Shown here in pieces: positions 8,880 to 17,080 of a stretch of DNA of 54,275 bases. Position 1 is the first letter of the stretch, and every line of letters starts with the position of its first letter. The notes under the pieces were generated by a model. That model searched no databases. It was not told where the DNA came from and saw nothing but the letters and a program-made list of their open reading frames with translations. A program made the position numbers and the translations under genes. The DNA is from Flavobacteriales bacterium (GTDB lineage Bacteria; Bacteroidota; Bacteroidia; Flavobacteriales_D; Sanyastnellaceae): positions 1-54,275 of the forward strand of contig CANEVR010000011.1 of the NCBI GenBank assembly GCA_947442505.1. Reading direction: 5' to 3'.

Positions 8880-9673
8880 AGAACCACATTCTACTTACCG
8901 CTGTTTTTTTGTTGTCATTGATAACAAATGCGCAAGAATGCATGGTTCAAAAAAAGGACAATCAATTGGTCTACGATGCAACAGGAACTTTAAGTGCCAA
9001 TGAAATTGCTGCCTTCGAAAGTGATTTGCAACAATTTGCGAAGAATACTTCTAACCAAATTGTTCTTATTGTCACCAATGATTTGTGTGGCTATGAACCT
9101 GCAGATTATTCATTCAAAATCATTGATGATTGGGGAGTTGGTCAAGCTGATTTGGACAATGGAATGGTGATTCTCATCAAGCCAAAAACCGCTGGTGAAA
9201 AAGGGCAAGCCTTCATCGCTACAGGTCGGGGATTAGAAGGCATTATTCCTGATGGTAAAATTCATCTCATTTGGGAAAATGAAATGATTCCGGCTTTCAA
9301 GAAAAACCAATACGGACTGGGCATTCAGAACGCACTAAAAGTCTTAAAAAGTTTGGCCCAACAGGAGTACAACTTCGATACATATGCCAAGAAACACAAG
9401 AAAAAGGGAGACAAAGGAGGTTGGATTGGCTTAATCATATTTGGATTGGTTTTCCTATTCATGATTTTTGGAAAGGCACGTGGATCAGCCAGAAGGAACA
9501 ACATCCCCTTTTGGACAGCATTCTGGTTAATGAATTCCGGCCCAAGAAGTGGCTATTGGGACGACTTTAACGGAGGTGGTGGCTCATATTGGGGAGGTGG
9601 CGGAGGTGGTGGAGGTTTCGGAGGCTTTGGAGGTGGAAGCTCAGGAGGTGGTGGTTCGGGTGGAAGCTGGTAA
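8876..9673 (+). CDS. TPM domain protein with membrane anchor and glycine-rich tail (YgcG family)
   Basis: A 265-residue membrane-anchored protein. It has a signal peptide (first ~20 residues, ending ITNAQ), a TPM domain at about 25-165 (VYDATGTLSANEIAAFESDL, QIVLIVTNDL, WGVGQADLDNGMVILI, FIATGRGLEGIIPDG), a lysine-rich linker, a membrane helix near residues 181-197 and a low-complexity C-terminus of Gly/Ser/Trp/Phe. This layout is standard for the YgcG branch. The TPM domain should face the periplasm and the Gly-rich tail the cytoplasm. It is the last gene of the LemA-TPM-TPM operon. No strong terminator follows; the 114-base gap to the convergent LOG gene contains only an A-rich stretch. Confidence 0.9.
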   Translation: MKNHILLTAVFLLSLITNAQECMVQKKDNQLVYDATGTLSANEIAAFESDLQQFAKNTSNQIVLIVTNDLCGYEPADYSFKIIDDWGVGQADLDNGMVILIKPKTAGEKGQAFIATGRGLEGIIPDGKIHLIWENEMIPAFKKNQYGLGIQNALKVLKSLAQQEYNFDTYAKKHKKKGDKGGWIGLIIFGLVFLFMIFGKARGSARRNNIPFWTAFWLMNSGPRSGYWDDFNGGGGSYWGGGGGGGGFGGFGGGSSGGGGSGGSW

Positions 9674-9787
9674 CTCACTAAAAAAAAATTGCGGATCACA
9701 TTTGCATTGAACAATGAAATCAGTCCATCACTGCATTGGAAAAATATGCAAAAAGTGAAAACATAAACTGTTACCCATTGCCAATTA

Positions 9788-10366
9788 CTACCGCAACGTC
9801 CCCGCCTGTGTTAACTCAATTTTTTGTGTTTTAAAATCACGAATACAAGTAATGACGTCCTCTGGTTCATTGACCATTTTCCAAACCGATTCACCATCGT
9901 CCGTCATGAATTTTTCCGTAACGGCTTGCTGCATCAAATCGGCGAACAGGTTAAAATAGCCATTGGTGTTTAATACAACTATTGGGGTTGAGATTTGCCC
10001 CAACTTGCGCAAAGTAATGGCTTCAAACAACTCCTCAAATGTTCCAGGACCACCAGGCAATGCAATGATTGCATCTGTCCCTTCCAAAAATTTGGCTTTG
10101 CGTTCATGCATGGTATGGGTGTAAATAAAGTCGGAAACACCCTTGTGACCCCACTCTACTTCATTCATGAATTGAGGCATAATTCCCCTAATTCTTCCTC
10201 CATTCTCCAAAACAGTATCCGCTAGTTTACCCATTAATCCAGAGCTTCCTCCACCAAATACAACCTGACAATCACTGGCCACTAGTGATTTTGCCAAAGC
10301 CTCCGTTGCTTCAAAATAGGCTGAATCGATTTTGGCGCTAGAAGCGCAATACACACATACTTGCAT
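9788..10366 (-). CDS. LOG family protein (cytokinin riboside 5'-monophosphate phosphoribohydrolase / TIGR00730)
   Basis: A 192-residue Rossmann-like hydrolase. Visible motifs are FGGGSSGLMGKLAD at about 38-51 and the catalytic PGGPGTFEELFE, which carries the Glu of PGGxGTxxE. Family members split nucleoside monophosphates (AMP or cytokinin nucleotides) into base and ribose 5-phosphate; older annotation calls them lysine decarboxylases, which is misleading. The length is typical. Its promoter lies inside the 3' end of the neighbouring phosphatase gene and ends 4 bases before the ATG, suggesting a leaderless transcript. In bacteria the role is probably purine nucleotide turnover. Confidence 0.92.
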   Translation of the reverse strand: MQVCVYCASSAKIDSAYFEATEALAKSLVASDCQVVFGGGSSGLMGKLADTVLENGGRIRGIMPQFMNEVEWGHKGVSDFIYTHTMHERKAKFLEGTDAIIALPGGPGTFEELFEAITLRKLGQISTPIVVLNTNGYFNLFADLMQQAVTEKFMTDDGESVWKMVNEPEDVITCIRDFKTQKIELTQAGTLR

Positions 10367-10370
10367 TCGT

Positions 10371-10399
10371 CAAAGATAAAGCAACATCTATGATCTCAA
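10371..10399 (-). promoter_or_regulatory. Promoter of the LOG gene, spaced for a leaderless mRNA
   Basis: On the minus strand there is TTG (10397-10399), an 18-base spacer, then TATCTTTG (10371-10378), a perfect -7 match, followed by only 4 bases (ACGA) before the ATG. The -33 element lies within the last codons of the phosphatase gene. With the normal distance from box to start point, transcription would begin at or beside the A of the ATG. Confidence 0.7.
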
Positions 10400-10840
10400 C
10401 TTGGCATGATTCATCCAAAAAACTGCATGCTCACTTAATACATGATACATATTCATGAAGCCATCATCACCGCCATAATATGGATCGTCCACATCCAAGT
10501 TGTCAGAACGGTATAATTTAACTTTCTCCACAGCATTTGTATTTGGCGCCAATTGCAATACGTCCGTGAGGTTCTTACGATCCATCACTAAGATGAAATC
10601 AAACATTTCAAAATCATCCAATTCAAATTTCCTTGCTCTTTGATGGGAGAGGTCCAATCCAAATTTCTTGGCAGATTTTATTGATCGATCATCCGGCTTC
10701 TCACCAATATGATATCCAGCAGTTCCCGCGCTATCAACTGTGATATTCAATCCTTCCGCCACTGCCAACTGTTGCAGAACACCCTGAGCCATTGGTGACC
10801 GACAAATATTCCCCAAACAAACACACAATATTCTTATCAT
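10388..10840 (-). CDS. Low molecular weight protein-tyrosine phosphatase
   Basis: A 150-residue cytosolic phosphatase. The P-loop CLGNICRSP (residues about 8-16, CX5R motif) gives the catalytic Cys and Arg, and DPYYGG at about 116-121 is the conserved general-acid Asp loop. DRKNL and the C-terminal WMNHAKL region also fit. Such enzymes remove phosphate from tyrosine, often in partnership with BY-kinases of capsule synthesis, but no BY-kinase is encoded nearby. It lies upstream of the LOG gene, which has its own promoter. Confidence 0.95.
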   Translation of the reverse strand: MIRILCVCLGNICRSPMAQGVLQQLAVAEGLNITVDSAGTAGYHIGEKPDDRSIKSAKKFGLDLSHQRARKFELDDFEMFDFILVMDRKNLTDVLQLAPNTNAVEKVKLYRSDNLDVDDPYYGGDDGFMNMYHVLSEHAVFWMNHAKLRS

Positions 10841-10844
10841 GATT

Positions 10845-10852
10845 CAAATATA
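10845..10852 (-). promoter_or_regulatory. -7 promoter box of the LMW phosphatase gene, 4 bases from ATG
   Basis: TATATTTG on the minus strand is a perfect TAnnTTTG box. It is followed by AATC and then the ATG, the same 4-base spacing as at LOG, mnmE, pyrE and the AbiE-type antitoxin. No good -33 TTG is seen at the usual distance. Confidence 0.6.
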
Positions 10853-10998
10853 ATCTACTCCAAAAGGAGTAGAGAAATTTTAGAAAATTTAAAAGTACTT
10901 ACAATGATACCTGAAAATGTTTATATCTATTTTCGCATTGTATTAAAAAACTACTAATATTGCAGCGTTAAGAAAAAAAAAACAATTGATATAATTGA

Positions 10999-11205
10999 AT
11001 GTCTGATAGAAAAAATCAAAACACTCCACTACGCCGAAAAATAGGATTAATCGTTTTCAGTATCGGGCTCATCAGCTCCATGATAGGTTACCACGAAAAC
11101 ATCATTCAAGATCCCACTTGGGCTCCTTTGATGCTCATTCCCTTGTTTTGCTTTTTGTTGGCCATTCTCATTCTTCAAAGCACTTGGGACCAAAGAGGGA
11201 AATAA
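10999..11205 (+). CDS. Small hypothetical membrane protein
   Basis: A 68-residue protein with two probable membrane helices (about residues 14-30, KIGLIVFSIGLISSMIGY, and 42-60, PLMLIPLFCFLLAILILQS) and charged ends. It is not recognised. TAATATTG at 10955-10962, with TTG at 10938-10940, is a one-mismatch promoter, giving a leader of about 35 bases that is very A-rich just before the start. The stop is 1 base from the stop of the convergent TcdA gene. The hydrophobic pattern and promoter make it likely real. Confidence 0.6.
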   Translation: MSDRKNQNTPLRRKIGLIVFSIGLISSMIGYHENIIQDPTWAPLMLIPLFCFLLAILILQSTWDQRGK

Positions 11206-11206
11206 T

Positions 11207-11929
11207 CTAACCTTTCATTAAATCTCTAATGGCTACGGAAGCCACCACCGCTCCAAACGTAGCCGGTATGTATGAAATGGTTCCATACGCCGATTTCTTG
11301 TAATTGGTACCATCGGTTAACATGATACTGTTGGGATCTGGCAATTCATCACTGAAAACGGCCTTAATGCCCTTTCTGATTCCCATTTTCCTTAATCGTT
11401 TTCTAATTTGATGTGCAAAGGGACAATTGTATGTTTTTGATATGTCCACAACATGCAACCGCGTGGGATCTACCTTTCCTCCTGCCCCCATGCTGCTCAC
11501 CATTGGTATGCGGCTTTCATAAGCCAACTTCATAAAGGTTAGTTTGGGCGTGATGCTATCGATGGCATCAATGATATAATCTGGCTTAAAATTCAATTGC
11601 TCAGCTACAATCTCTGGATTAACAAACTCTTGGATGACATTCAGCTCTATTTCAGGATTAATTTCTCTAATCCGCTTGGCCATTATTTGAACCTTTGGTT
11701 CTCCATGATTGGTGGCCAAGGCAGGCAATTGTCTGTTGCGATTGGTCGGGTCCACTACATCTCCATCAATGATGGTCATTTTCCCAACGCCTGAACGGGC
11801 CACAAATTCAGCAGCAAAGGAGCCTACTCCACCCATGCCCACCACCATGACATGCTTGGTTGTTAATTGTCGCAAAGCGTTCTCACCAACCAATAATTGT
11901 GTTCTTGACAACCATGATAAATCTTCCAT
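11207..11929 (-). CDS. tcdA: tRNA threonylcarbamoyladenosine dehydratase (TcdA/CsdL, ThiF family)
   Basis: A 240-residue E1-like enzyme that uses ATP to dehydrate the t6A37 base of ANN-decoding tRNAs to cyclic t6A. The nucleotide-binding GMGGVGSFAAEFVARSG (about residues 31-47) and IDGDVVDPTNRNRQLPAL, including the RQ(L/x)PAL stretch distinctive of TcdA against ThiF/MoeB, are visible, as is DAIDSITPK. The usual E. coli length is about 268, so this is a short version. It is the second gene of a two-gene unit: its start is 1 base after the stop of the TatD gene, and both are presumably read from the box at 12596. Confidence 0.9.
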   Translation of the reverse strand: MEDLSWLSRTQLLVGENALRQLTTKHVMVVGMGGVGSFAAEFVARSGVGKMTIIDGDVVDPTNRNRQLPALATNHGEPKVQIMAKRIREINPEIELNVIQEFVNPEIVAEQLNFKPDYIIDAIDSITPKLTFMKLAYESRIPMVSSMGAGGKVDPTRLHVVDISKTYNCPFAHQIRKRLRKMGIRKGIKAVFSDELPDPNSIMLTDGTNYKKSAYGTISYIPATFGAVVASVAIRDLMKG

Positions 11930-11930
11930 T

Positions 11931-12581
11931 TCAAGTTTCTATTAATCCAATTTCTAGCGCATTATCATACAATTGTAAGGCAATTTCCTCCAAGTCAACC
12001 CCCAACAATTCACTGAGGCAAATGTACGCCCCTTGTACAGAAATTGGTTCATTGTCGGTTTCCAAAAACAATCGATCCAACGGAATGTGCTTCGCAACAA
12101 TTCTACCCTGCTGCGTCCTTAAAAAAGATTCGTCCAAGGATAAATAACCTCCCTGATTGACTATTGAATGGGCCATCTCCAAGTTACGATTAAAACCATG
12201 AAAAACATATCCTCCCGTAAATCCCTTCAATTCCTTTAGCACCTCTTGTTGACTTCTAACACAATGAATTATCAAGGGCTTCTTAAATTCTATGGCCCAT
12301 TGAATCTGCATGCTAAACGCCTCCAACTGCAATTCCCAGGGTGTTGAACAAAACTTATCCAAGCCACATTCTCCAATGGCCCTAACATTCTTATTTTGAA
12401 TCAACCTGTAGAAATCATCTACCCGATCATGATCAAAAGCTTCTTGGGCATACCAGGGATGAATTCCAACAGAACACAACTGACTGGAATTAAAACGCAA
12501 AGTATCATGAATATTCATGATACTCCATTCTTGGGAATCATAAACTTGATGACAATGCGCGTTGATGATGGGTAATTTCAT
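11931..12581 (-). CDS. TatD family metal-dependent hydrolase
   Basis: A 216-residue TIM-barrel hydrolase. The metal-site residues can be followed: NAHCHQ at the N-terminus (HxH), SVGIHPWYA, AIGECGLD (the bridging Glu), PLIIHCVRS, VFHGFNRN, and FLETDNEP with the last Asp. TatD proteins are DNases or exonucleases, some implicated in DNA repair and D-Tyr-tRNA processing. It is shorter than typical TatD (~260), and the GECGLD region is followed by a shortened stretch. It forms a unit with tcdA downstream. Substrate is unproven. Confidence 0.88.
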   Translation of the reverse strand: MKLPIINAHCHQVYDSQEWSIMNIHDTLRFNSSQLCSVGIHPWYAQEAFDHDRVDDFYRLIQNKNVRAIGECGLDKFCSTPWELQLEAFSMQIQWAIEFKKPLIIHCVRSQQEVLKELKGFTGGYVFHGFNRNLEMAHSIVNQGGYLSLDESFLRTQQGRIVAKHIPLDRLFLETDNEPISVQGAYICLSELLGVDLEEIALQLYDNALEIGLIET

Positions 12582-12595
12582 TTGTGCTAACTTCT

Positions 12596-12603
12596 CAAAG
12601 TTA
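12596..12603 (-). promoter_or_regulatory. -7 promoter box of the TatD-tcdA unit
   Basis: TAACTTTG on the minus strand is a perfect TAnnTTTG match, 14 bases before the TatD ATG. No clear TTG is found at the usual upstream distance. The rest of the 129-base gap to the glycosyltransferase gene shows nothing else. Confidence 0.5.
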
Positions 12604-12710
12604 TCTCAATTTTTGGAGATGAGACCATCCATTCAACTCCAAAATGTTGTTTAAGAAAAGATCACTGCGAAACAATTCAAAACTCCAAATTTCAATCCTT
12701 TGAAGAATCT

Positions 12711-14228
12711 TTAATGTGACAGCTCTATAGAATAAACGAAGCCATTAGCAACAATGTTTCCATTTCGAAGAATGGGAATCTTAGCCAGTAATTGACAATT
12801 CTTAAATTTTGGATTGTCAGATGGATTGGTAAAAAAATGTGATGTTGTTACATAAAACAATTTATCTACTTGCTCAATATCTGGCAAGCTCTCATTAAAA
12901 TATACAAACTGATGCAGCTGTTCCAACTCGCCCACGCCGTAAGTAGGCCAGTTCATTCTTTGACCCAAGTAAAATTGGATATGTCCACCAGGAAACCACT
13001 TGTCAACCACAAATGCAGCTTTTTCTTGGTCACTGCAAGCCAACAATCTCTTGCTGTATAATTTTTCAAATTCATTAGACAATTGCTCCCAACCATACAT
13101 ATCCAAGGTGAAATCATTTCTACCAACACGAATTTCTTGGGTATTGCCATTGTCTTTCATACAACCATAATTGATTAGCCATGGAGCCAAAGCCAAAACA
13201 ATCAGAAGAAATATCAAAGAATACTTCACAAACTCTTGCCTTTTAAAGATAACGGTAGAAAGCGGCAAAATAAGCAATGACACTCCTGGTGCTGACCAAT
13301 GGGGCAAAGTTGGTTTAAACAATGATGACAAAAGGAAAAACAAAATGATAGGAAGTCCCATAAACAAATGAATCCGGGAAAAAACAAGCACTTTGACATT
13401 CCAATTTTTATTGTAACGCAGCAGAATAAAAAAAGCAATTAACAATACCAAAAATGGGTTGTTGTAAAATACAATTCCTAAAAACTCCCTCAAAAAACTT
13501 AGCCATTGAATACCTTCTGACATACCAACCCGCTTGCCATGAAATTGAAAGGATGCAAAGCCATTCTGAGCGTTCCAAAACAAAATGGGTAAAGCGCAAA
13601 TACAAAGTACAAGTAAAGATATCCAAGGCCCTTTGGTTCTTAGTAAACTGCGCTTGTACAATAAAGTGTAGACAAACAATCCAAAGACAATAAAAACTAT
13701 ACTGTACTTGGATAACATGGCCAAACCCAAAGCCCCTCCTAACATAATCCATTGTTTCATGGAATGATCATCGGATAAGTAGATAGAATAAATAGGATTC
13801 AATGCCAACACCACAAAAAACATGAGCAACGTATCAGGTAAAATAAAGAACCCTGAAATGATTTGCAAATAGATAGATGAGGACCACAAAATAGCTGCTG
13901 TAATGGCTATGGGTTTATTAAAGGTTCTCAGCATTAACCTATAAATCACAACCAAACCCAATGAGGCCAATACAATTGGAGCCAAACGAACAAAGAAATC
14001 ATCACCGAACCAACCTCCAAGCGTCGTTAAAAAAATAGCAATTCCAACCATGGGAGGATGATCAAAATAACTCCATTGCAATTTTTTTGCATAAAGGGTA
14101 TAGTAAACTTCGTCATTTCCCAACTCCAACATCAGAGCGGCCAAGAGCTTGAGCACCAATAAAATTGTCAAAAGATAATAAATGAATTCTTTTGACTGAA
14201 TAAAACGGAAATACCACTTATTGAACAT
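12711..14228 (-). CDS. GT39/ArnT-like membrane glycosyltransferase
   Basis: A 505-residue multi-pass membrane enzyme of the dolichyl-phosphate-mannose mannosyltransferase/ArnT (GT-C) type. The first loop has NDEVYYTLYAKKLQWSYFDHPPM, containing the acidic metal-binding pair and the YFDHPPMVG motif conserved in the family. About ten membrane helices follow, then a soluble C-terminal domain with WFPGGHIQFYLGQRM. It transfers a sugar from a polyprenyl-phosphate donor to lipid or protein on the periplasmic side; substrate unknown. The ATG at 14228 (MFNKWYF) is preferred over 14255 because TCTATTTG, a one-mismatch -7 box, ends 4 bases before it, as at other genes here. The 14255 start would add nine residues. 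Confidence 0.88.
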   Translation of the reverse strand: MFNKWYFRFIQSKEFIYYLLTILLVLKLLAALMLELGNDEVYYTLYAKKLQWSYFDHPPMVGIAIFLTTLGGWFGDDFFVRLAPIVLASLGLVVIYRLMLRTFNKPIAITAAILWSSSIYLQIISGFFILPDTLLMFFVVLALNPIYSIYLSDDHSMKQWIMLGGALGLAMLSKYSIVFIVFGLFVYTLLYKRSLLRTKGPWISLLVLCICALPILFWNAQNGFASFQFHGKRVGMSEGIQWLSFLREFLGIVFYNNPFLVLLIAFFILLRYNKNWNVKVLVFSRIHLFMGLPIILFFLLSSLFKPTLPHWSAPGVSLLILPLSTVIFKRQEFVKYSLIFLLIVLALAPWLINYGCMKDNGNTQEIRVGRNDFTLDMYGWEQLSNEFEKLYSKRLLACSDQEKAAFVVDKWFPGGHIQFYLGQRMNWPTYGVGELEQLHQFVYFNESLPDIEQVDKLFYVTTSHFFTNPSDNPKFKNCQLLAKIPILRNGNIVANGFVYSIELSH

Positions 14229-14370
14229 GACGCAAATAGAGCAAAGATTGGCCAATTGAAAAGAGAAAGAACTTTAACAAATGCATAATTGACCGTTATC
14301 TTTTTGTATAAGCAGACAAAAGTCATGTGATTCGAAAGTGGGTCGTTAATTAAATTAGCAGCAAAAAGAA

Positions 14371-14727
14371 ATGAGCGATAGCACCCTACCCCCTTGTCCC
14401 AAATGCCAATCTCCATATACCTATCCAAACGATAACCTATTGGTTTGTCCAGAATGTTTTCATGAGTGGAGCCCTGCAGAAGAGGCAGAGGAAGCAGCTG
14501 CAGCCGCTGCATCCTCTCAAGTTTTAGATTCCAATGGAACGCCATTGGTGGATGGGGATAGTGTTATCGTGGTAAAAGATTTGCCCGTAAAAGGCGCTCC
14601 AAAACCCGTTAAAGCGGGAACCAAAGTGAAGAACATTCGCATTGTGGATGGAGACCACAACATCTCCTGCAAGATCGATGGTTTTGGTTCTATGGGATTG
14701 AAATCTGAATTTGTAAGAAAGGCTTAG
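14371..14727 (+). CDS. yjdM: PhnA/YjdM family zinc-ribbon protein
   Basis: A 118-residue protein with the two-part PhnA layout: an N-terminal zinc ribbon ([12 protein letters not shown]...[10 protein letters not shown], four Cys) joined by an acidic/alanine-rich linker to a C-terminal beta-barrel domain ([48 protein letters not shown]). Although named for alkylphosphonate utilisation in E. coli, the family is not part of phosphonate breakdown proper and its function is uncertain. It is monocistronic here. TAAATTAG at 14351-14358 is a possible -7 box 12 bases upstream of the ATG. Confidence 0.95.
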   Translation: MSDSTLPPCPKCQSPYTYPNDNLLVCPECFHEWSPAEEAEEAAAAAASSQVLDSNGTPLVDGDSVIVVKDLPVKGAPKPVKAGTKVKNIRIVDGDHNISCKIDGFGSMGLKSEFVRKA

Positions 14728-14830
14728 CCTTCAACTGATCACGATTTGACCTTTACGCTACCTCAGCAGATTTAACACCTCCGTTGTTTAGCAAGAAAAG
14801 GAATGTCTTTTTTGTTTGTACCGAAGCGAT

Positions 14831-14838
14831 TATATTAG
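14831..14838 (+). promoter_or_regulatory. Probable -7 promoter box of the lipoprotein-DUF2147-barrel operon
   Basis: TATATTAG differs from TAnnTTTG at one base and is preceded by TTG at 14812-14814 (16-base spacer). It lies 17 bases before the ATG of the lipoprotein gene. The same octamer occurs at 1446-1453 before the lectin-domain gene. Confidence 0.45.
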
Positions 14839-14855
14839 CAAAACAAACAAAAGTC

Positions 14856-15353
14856 ATGAAAAAAATATACAGTCTACTTTTATTCGCCATACTCTTTTCA
14901 GCTTGCCAACAAGGAGAAAAGAAAATGTATGTCATTAAAAACATCGATTTAATTGCTGAAGGACCACTTTTTGATGGTCCCAATACCATGCAAGCCAAAC
15001 ATGTCATTGACCTCAATCAAATAGAATCCGGACTGGATGCATCGAAACTTGAAGCTGTAAAACTTGTCAGAGCGGAGGTTTCCACTAAGGACAGCTCTGG
15101 ATTTGATTTAATCCGAAACTTTGTACTTCAACTCACTTCAAGCGATGCCAAAATGGAAAAAGTGGCTGTTTTAAATCCTGTAGAGAAGGGAAATAAAAAG
15201 GTGAATTTGAATCCTGCTTCTGAGGGCGAATTGTTGGACAATTTTCAGCAAAAGGAAATCATCCTCATCCTGGATGCTGACTTGATTGGTGACAAGGATG
15301 AAAATCTTACTTACCAAGGAGATTTTGAATTTGAAATAACTTTTAAAAAATAA
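14856..15353 (+). CDS. Hypothetical lipoprotein
   Basis: A 165-residue predicted lipoprotein. The ATG at 14856 starts a short signal peptide with lipobox LFSACQQ, so the mature protein would begin at the lipid-modified Cys; the in-frame ATG at 14784 would bury this signal and overlaps the promoter. The mature part appears to be a beta-sandwich-like domain that I cannot name (IDLIAEGPLFDGPNTMQAKHV, then VKLVRAEVST). It is first in an operon with the DUF2147 gene 4 bases downstream. Its co-occurrence with an outer membrane barrel suggests an envelope role. Confidence 0.7.
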   Translation: MKKIYSLLLFAILFSACQQGEKKMYVIKNIDLIAEGPLFDGPNTMQAKHVIDLNQIESGLDASKLEAVKLVRAEVSTKDSSGFDLIRNFVLQLTSSDAKMEKVAVLNPVEKGNKKVNLNPASEGELLDNFQQKEIILILDADLIGDKDENLTYQGDFEFEITFKK

Positions 15354-15357
15354 AAAA

Positions 15358-15816
15358 ATGAACATGAAGTCATACTTTTTTATCGGAGCATTTTTCTTGC
15401 TTCAAACATTTGCTTTTGGTCAAGCTACCAATGGCGATCAACTCCTTGGCGTTTGGGAACCAAGCAATGGAAAAGCAAGGGTGAAAATTGAAAAGATTGG
15501 GGAGAAGTATTACGGAAAAATAGTTTGGTTGAAAGAACCCAACGATCCCAATACAGGCAAACCCAAAGTGGATAAGAATAATCCAGATGCCTCATTGAGA
15601 ACAGTTCCATTAAAAGGATACCGCATGCTCAAGGATTTTAAGGTTTTAGGCAACAATCAATGGGATAGTGGAACAATTTATGACCCTGAGAATGGTAGCA
15701 CCTACAAATGCATCATCAAAATGACCAACAGCAATACCTTGGATATACGCGGATACATAGGTGTAGAAGCTTTGGGTAGAACCGATGTTTGGAAAAGATT
15801 AAGTACAAACAAGTAA
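15358..15816 (+). CDS. DUF2147 family exported protein
   Basis: A 152-residue secreted protein with a signal peptide (ends FAFGQ) and a DUF2147 domain: LLGVWEPSNGKARVKIEKIG, KYYGKIVWLKEPNDPNTGKP, KDNNNPD-type lysine/asparagine loop, LKGYRMLKDF and a C-terminal GYIGVEALGRTDVWKR strand. The family adopts a lipocalin-like barrel and its role is unknown; it is frequent in Bacteroidota and Proteobacteria. It is 4 bases downstream of the lipoprotein gene and 11 bases upstream of the barrel gene, so is in one operon with both. An ATG at 15364 is an equally possible start. Confidence 0.9.
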   Translation: MNMKSYFFIGAFFLLQTFAFGQATNGDQLLGVWEPSNGKARVKIEKIGEKYYGKIVWLKEPNDPNTGKPKVDKNNPDASLRTVPLKGYRMLKDFKVLGNNQWDSGTIYDPENGSTYKCIIKMTNSNTLDIRGYIGVEALGRTDVWKRLSTNK

Positions 15817-15827
15817 ATCATATCAAC

Positions 15828-16925
15828 ATGCGCATGCGGCTTTTTCTTTTCCTGATTGTTCTTCTAACCTCTTTTTCCATCAAAGGGCAAACCGATACCA
15901 TTTCAGATGGAGAAGAGGATTACTCTATGTATGAGAACTTGAACTTCGTGGATGAAGGTGCGAAAAGATTTTGCACACCAAAAGTCTTTGACATAAGTCC
16001 TGCCAAGCTTATCAGTGTTGGTTTTGATCATCAAGGTGCTTTCGACATTGATTACGGTGCTTGGGGGAATACAGACAAATCCGCTATTGGTCCACAGACC
16101 GGAAAGTTTAATGGTGCCAGCGGAATGCGAATAGGGGCAAATATCCCAGTCATTGCCAAAACGAATATTGTATTACAACTGGGATTCAATTATTTGAGAA
16201 CTGCTTATTCCGGTAACGGAGTAACCAGTAATAATCCGTTGGATCAACAGTTAAGGGAAGAAGGTTTGCGCAGCACAGGGATAAACACAACTTTATTCAA
16301 ACCCCTTAACGAGCAAAATTTTTTTATTTTTCAATCTTCCGCTGATTTAAGTGGAGACTACAATTTTAATCAATTGATACCGCTGAAATATACCCGTATC
16401 AGCGCGGCACTCATTTTTGGTAAAAAAGTCAATGATCGAAAAATGATTGGTTTCGGTATATCAAGAACTTACCGAGTAGGAGAATTGAATTACATTCCTG
16501 TCATGTTGTTCAACTGGACAGCTCCCAACAGAAAATGGGGTGTTGAAATGTTGGCTCCAGCTCGAGCAAACATTCGAAAAACAATATCACCAAGAAACAT
16601 CTTGCTATTCGGCTATGAATTGGAGGGAAATTCCTATCGGATATTAAGTCAAAATTTCAGCAATGATCAAGGAGCAGACATCAAGAATATCGAACTTAGA
16701 CGCAGTGAGTTGCGCTTTAGAGCAACATGGGAGACCTCATTGCATCAGTTTTTATGGATGTCATTTCAGTTGGGATATCGCTATGGTTATGGTTTTCAAT
16801 TGGATCAATTCTCCAATAACAAAGAATTTTTCAGAGGATTCTTTGGTGATCAAGTTTACTACCAAGAAAACAATTTGAATGGCACTTGGTATGCCCAGGT
16901 ATCATTGAATTTGGTTAGTCCTTGA
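15828..16925 (+). CDS. Outer membrane beta-barrel protein (DUF6268-like)
   Basis: A 365-residue protein with signal peptide (ends SIKGQ) and many alternating hydrophobic/aromatic strands: MRIGANIPVIAKTNIVLQLGFNY, ALIFGKKVNDRKMIGFGISR, MSFQLGYRYGYGFQL, and a final strand TWYAQVSLNLVSP that resembles a barrel insertion signal. It looks like the DUF6268 barrel family. The ATG at 15828 is used; the one at 15789 lies inside the DUF2147 gene and spoils the signal peptide. ATG at 15834 is possible too. Last gene in the lipoprotein-DUF2147-barrel unit, followed by a terminator. Confidence 0.75.
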   Translation: MRMRLFLFLIVLLTSFSIKGQTDTISDGEEDYSMYENLNFVDEGAKRFCTPKVFDISPAKLISVGFDHQGAFDIDYGAWGNTDKSAIGPQTGKFNGASGMRIGANIPVIAKTNIVLQLGFNYLRTAYSGNGVTSNNPLDQQLREEGLRSTGINTTLFKPLNEQNFFIFQSSADLSGDYNFNQLIPLKYTRISAALIFGKKVNDRKMIGFGISRTYRVGELNYIPVMLFNWTAPNRKWGVEMLAPARANIRKTISPRNILLFGYELEGNSYRILSQNFSNDQGADIKNIELRRSELRFRATWETSLHQFLWMSFQLGYRYGYGFQLDQFSNNKEFFRGFFGDQVYYQENNLNGTWYAQVSLNLVSP

Positions 16926-16964
16926 TATTCATTTGGTCAAACCACTCACGTATTGGAGAATATG

Positions 16965-16993
16965 AAAAAAGAGGACCAGGTCCTCTTTTTTTA
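16965..16993. terminator. Bidirectional intrinsic terminator
   Basis: The arms 16965-16977 and 16979-16991 are perfect complements: A6 then GAGGACC, and GGTCCTC then T6. The A run and T run serve as U tracts in both directions. It lies between convergent genes (barrel protein at 16925 and the giant T9SS gene ending at 17081), fitting a shared terminator. Confidence 0.9.
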
Positions 16994-17080
16994 TTGCCCT
17001 TTTTTGCCTTCTTCTCAACTGAAAAGAGCACATCATGATTATCGTTGGTAACAATGATACAATGTAAGTAACGCATACCC

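Noticed and set aside
9674-9787. Terminator between the TPM operon and the LOG gene
   Set aside because: An A-rich stretch exists but no hairpin with a T tract could be found.
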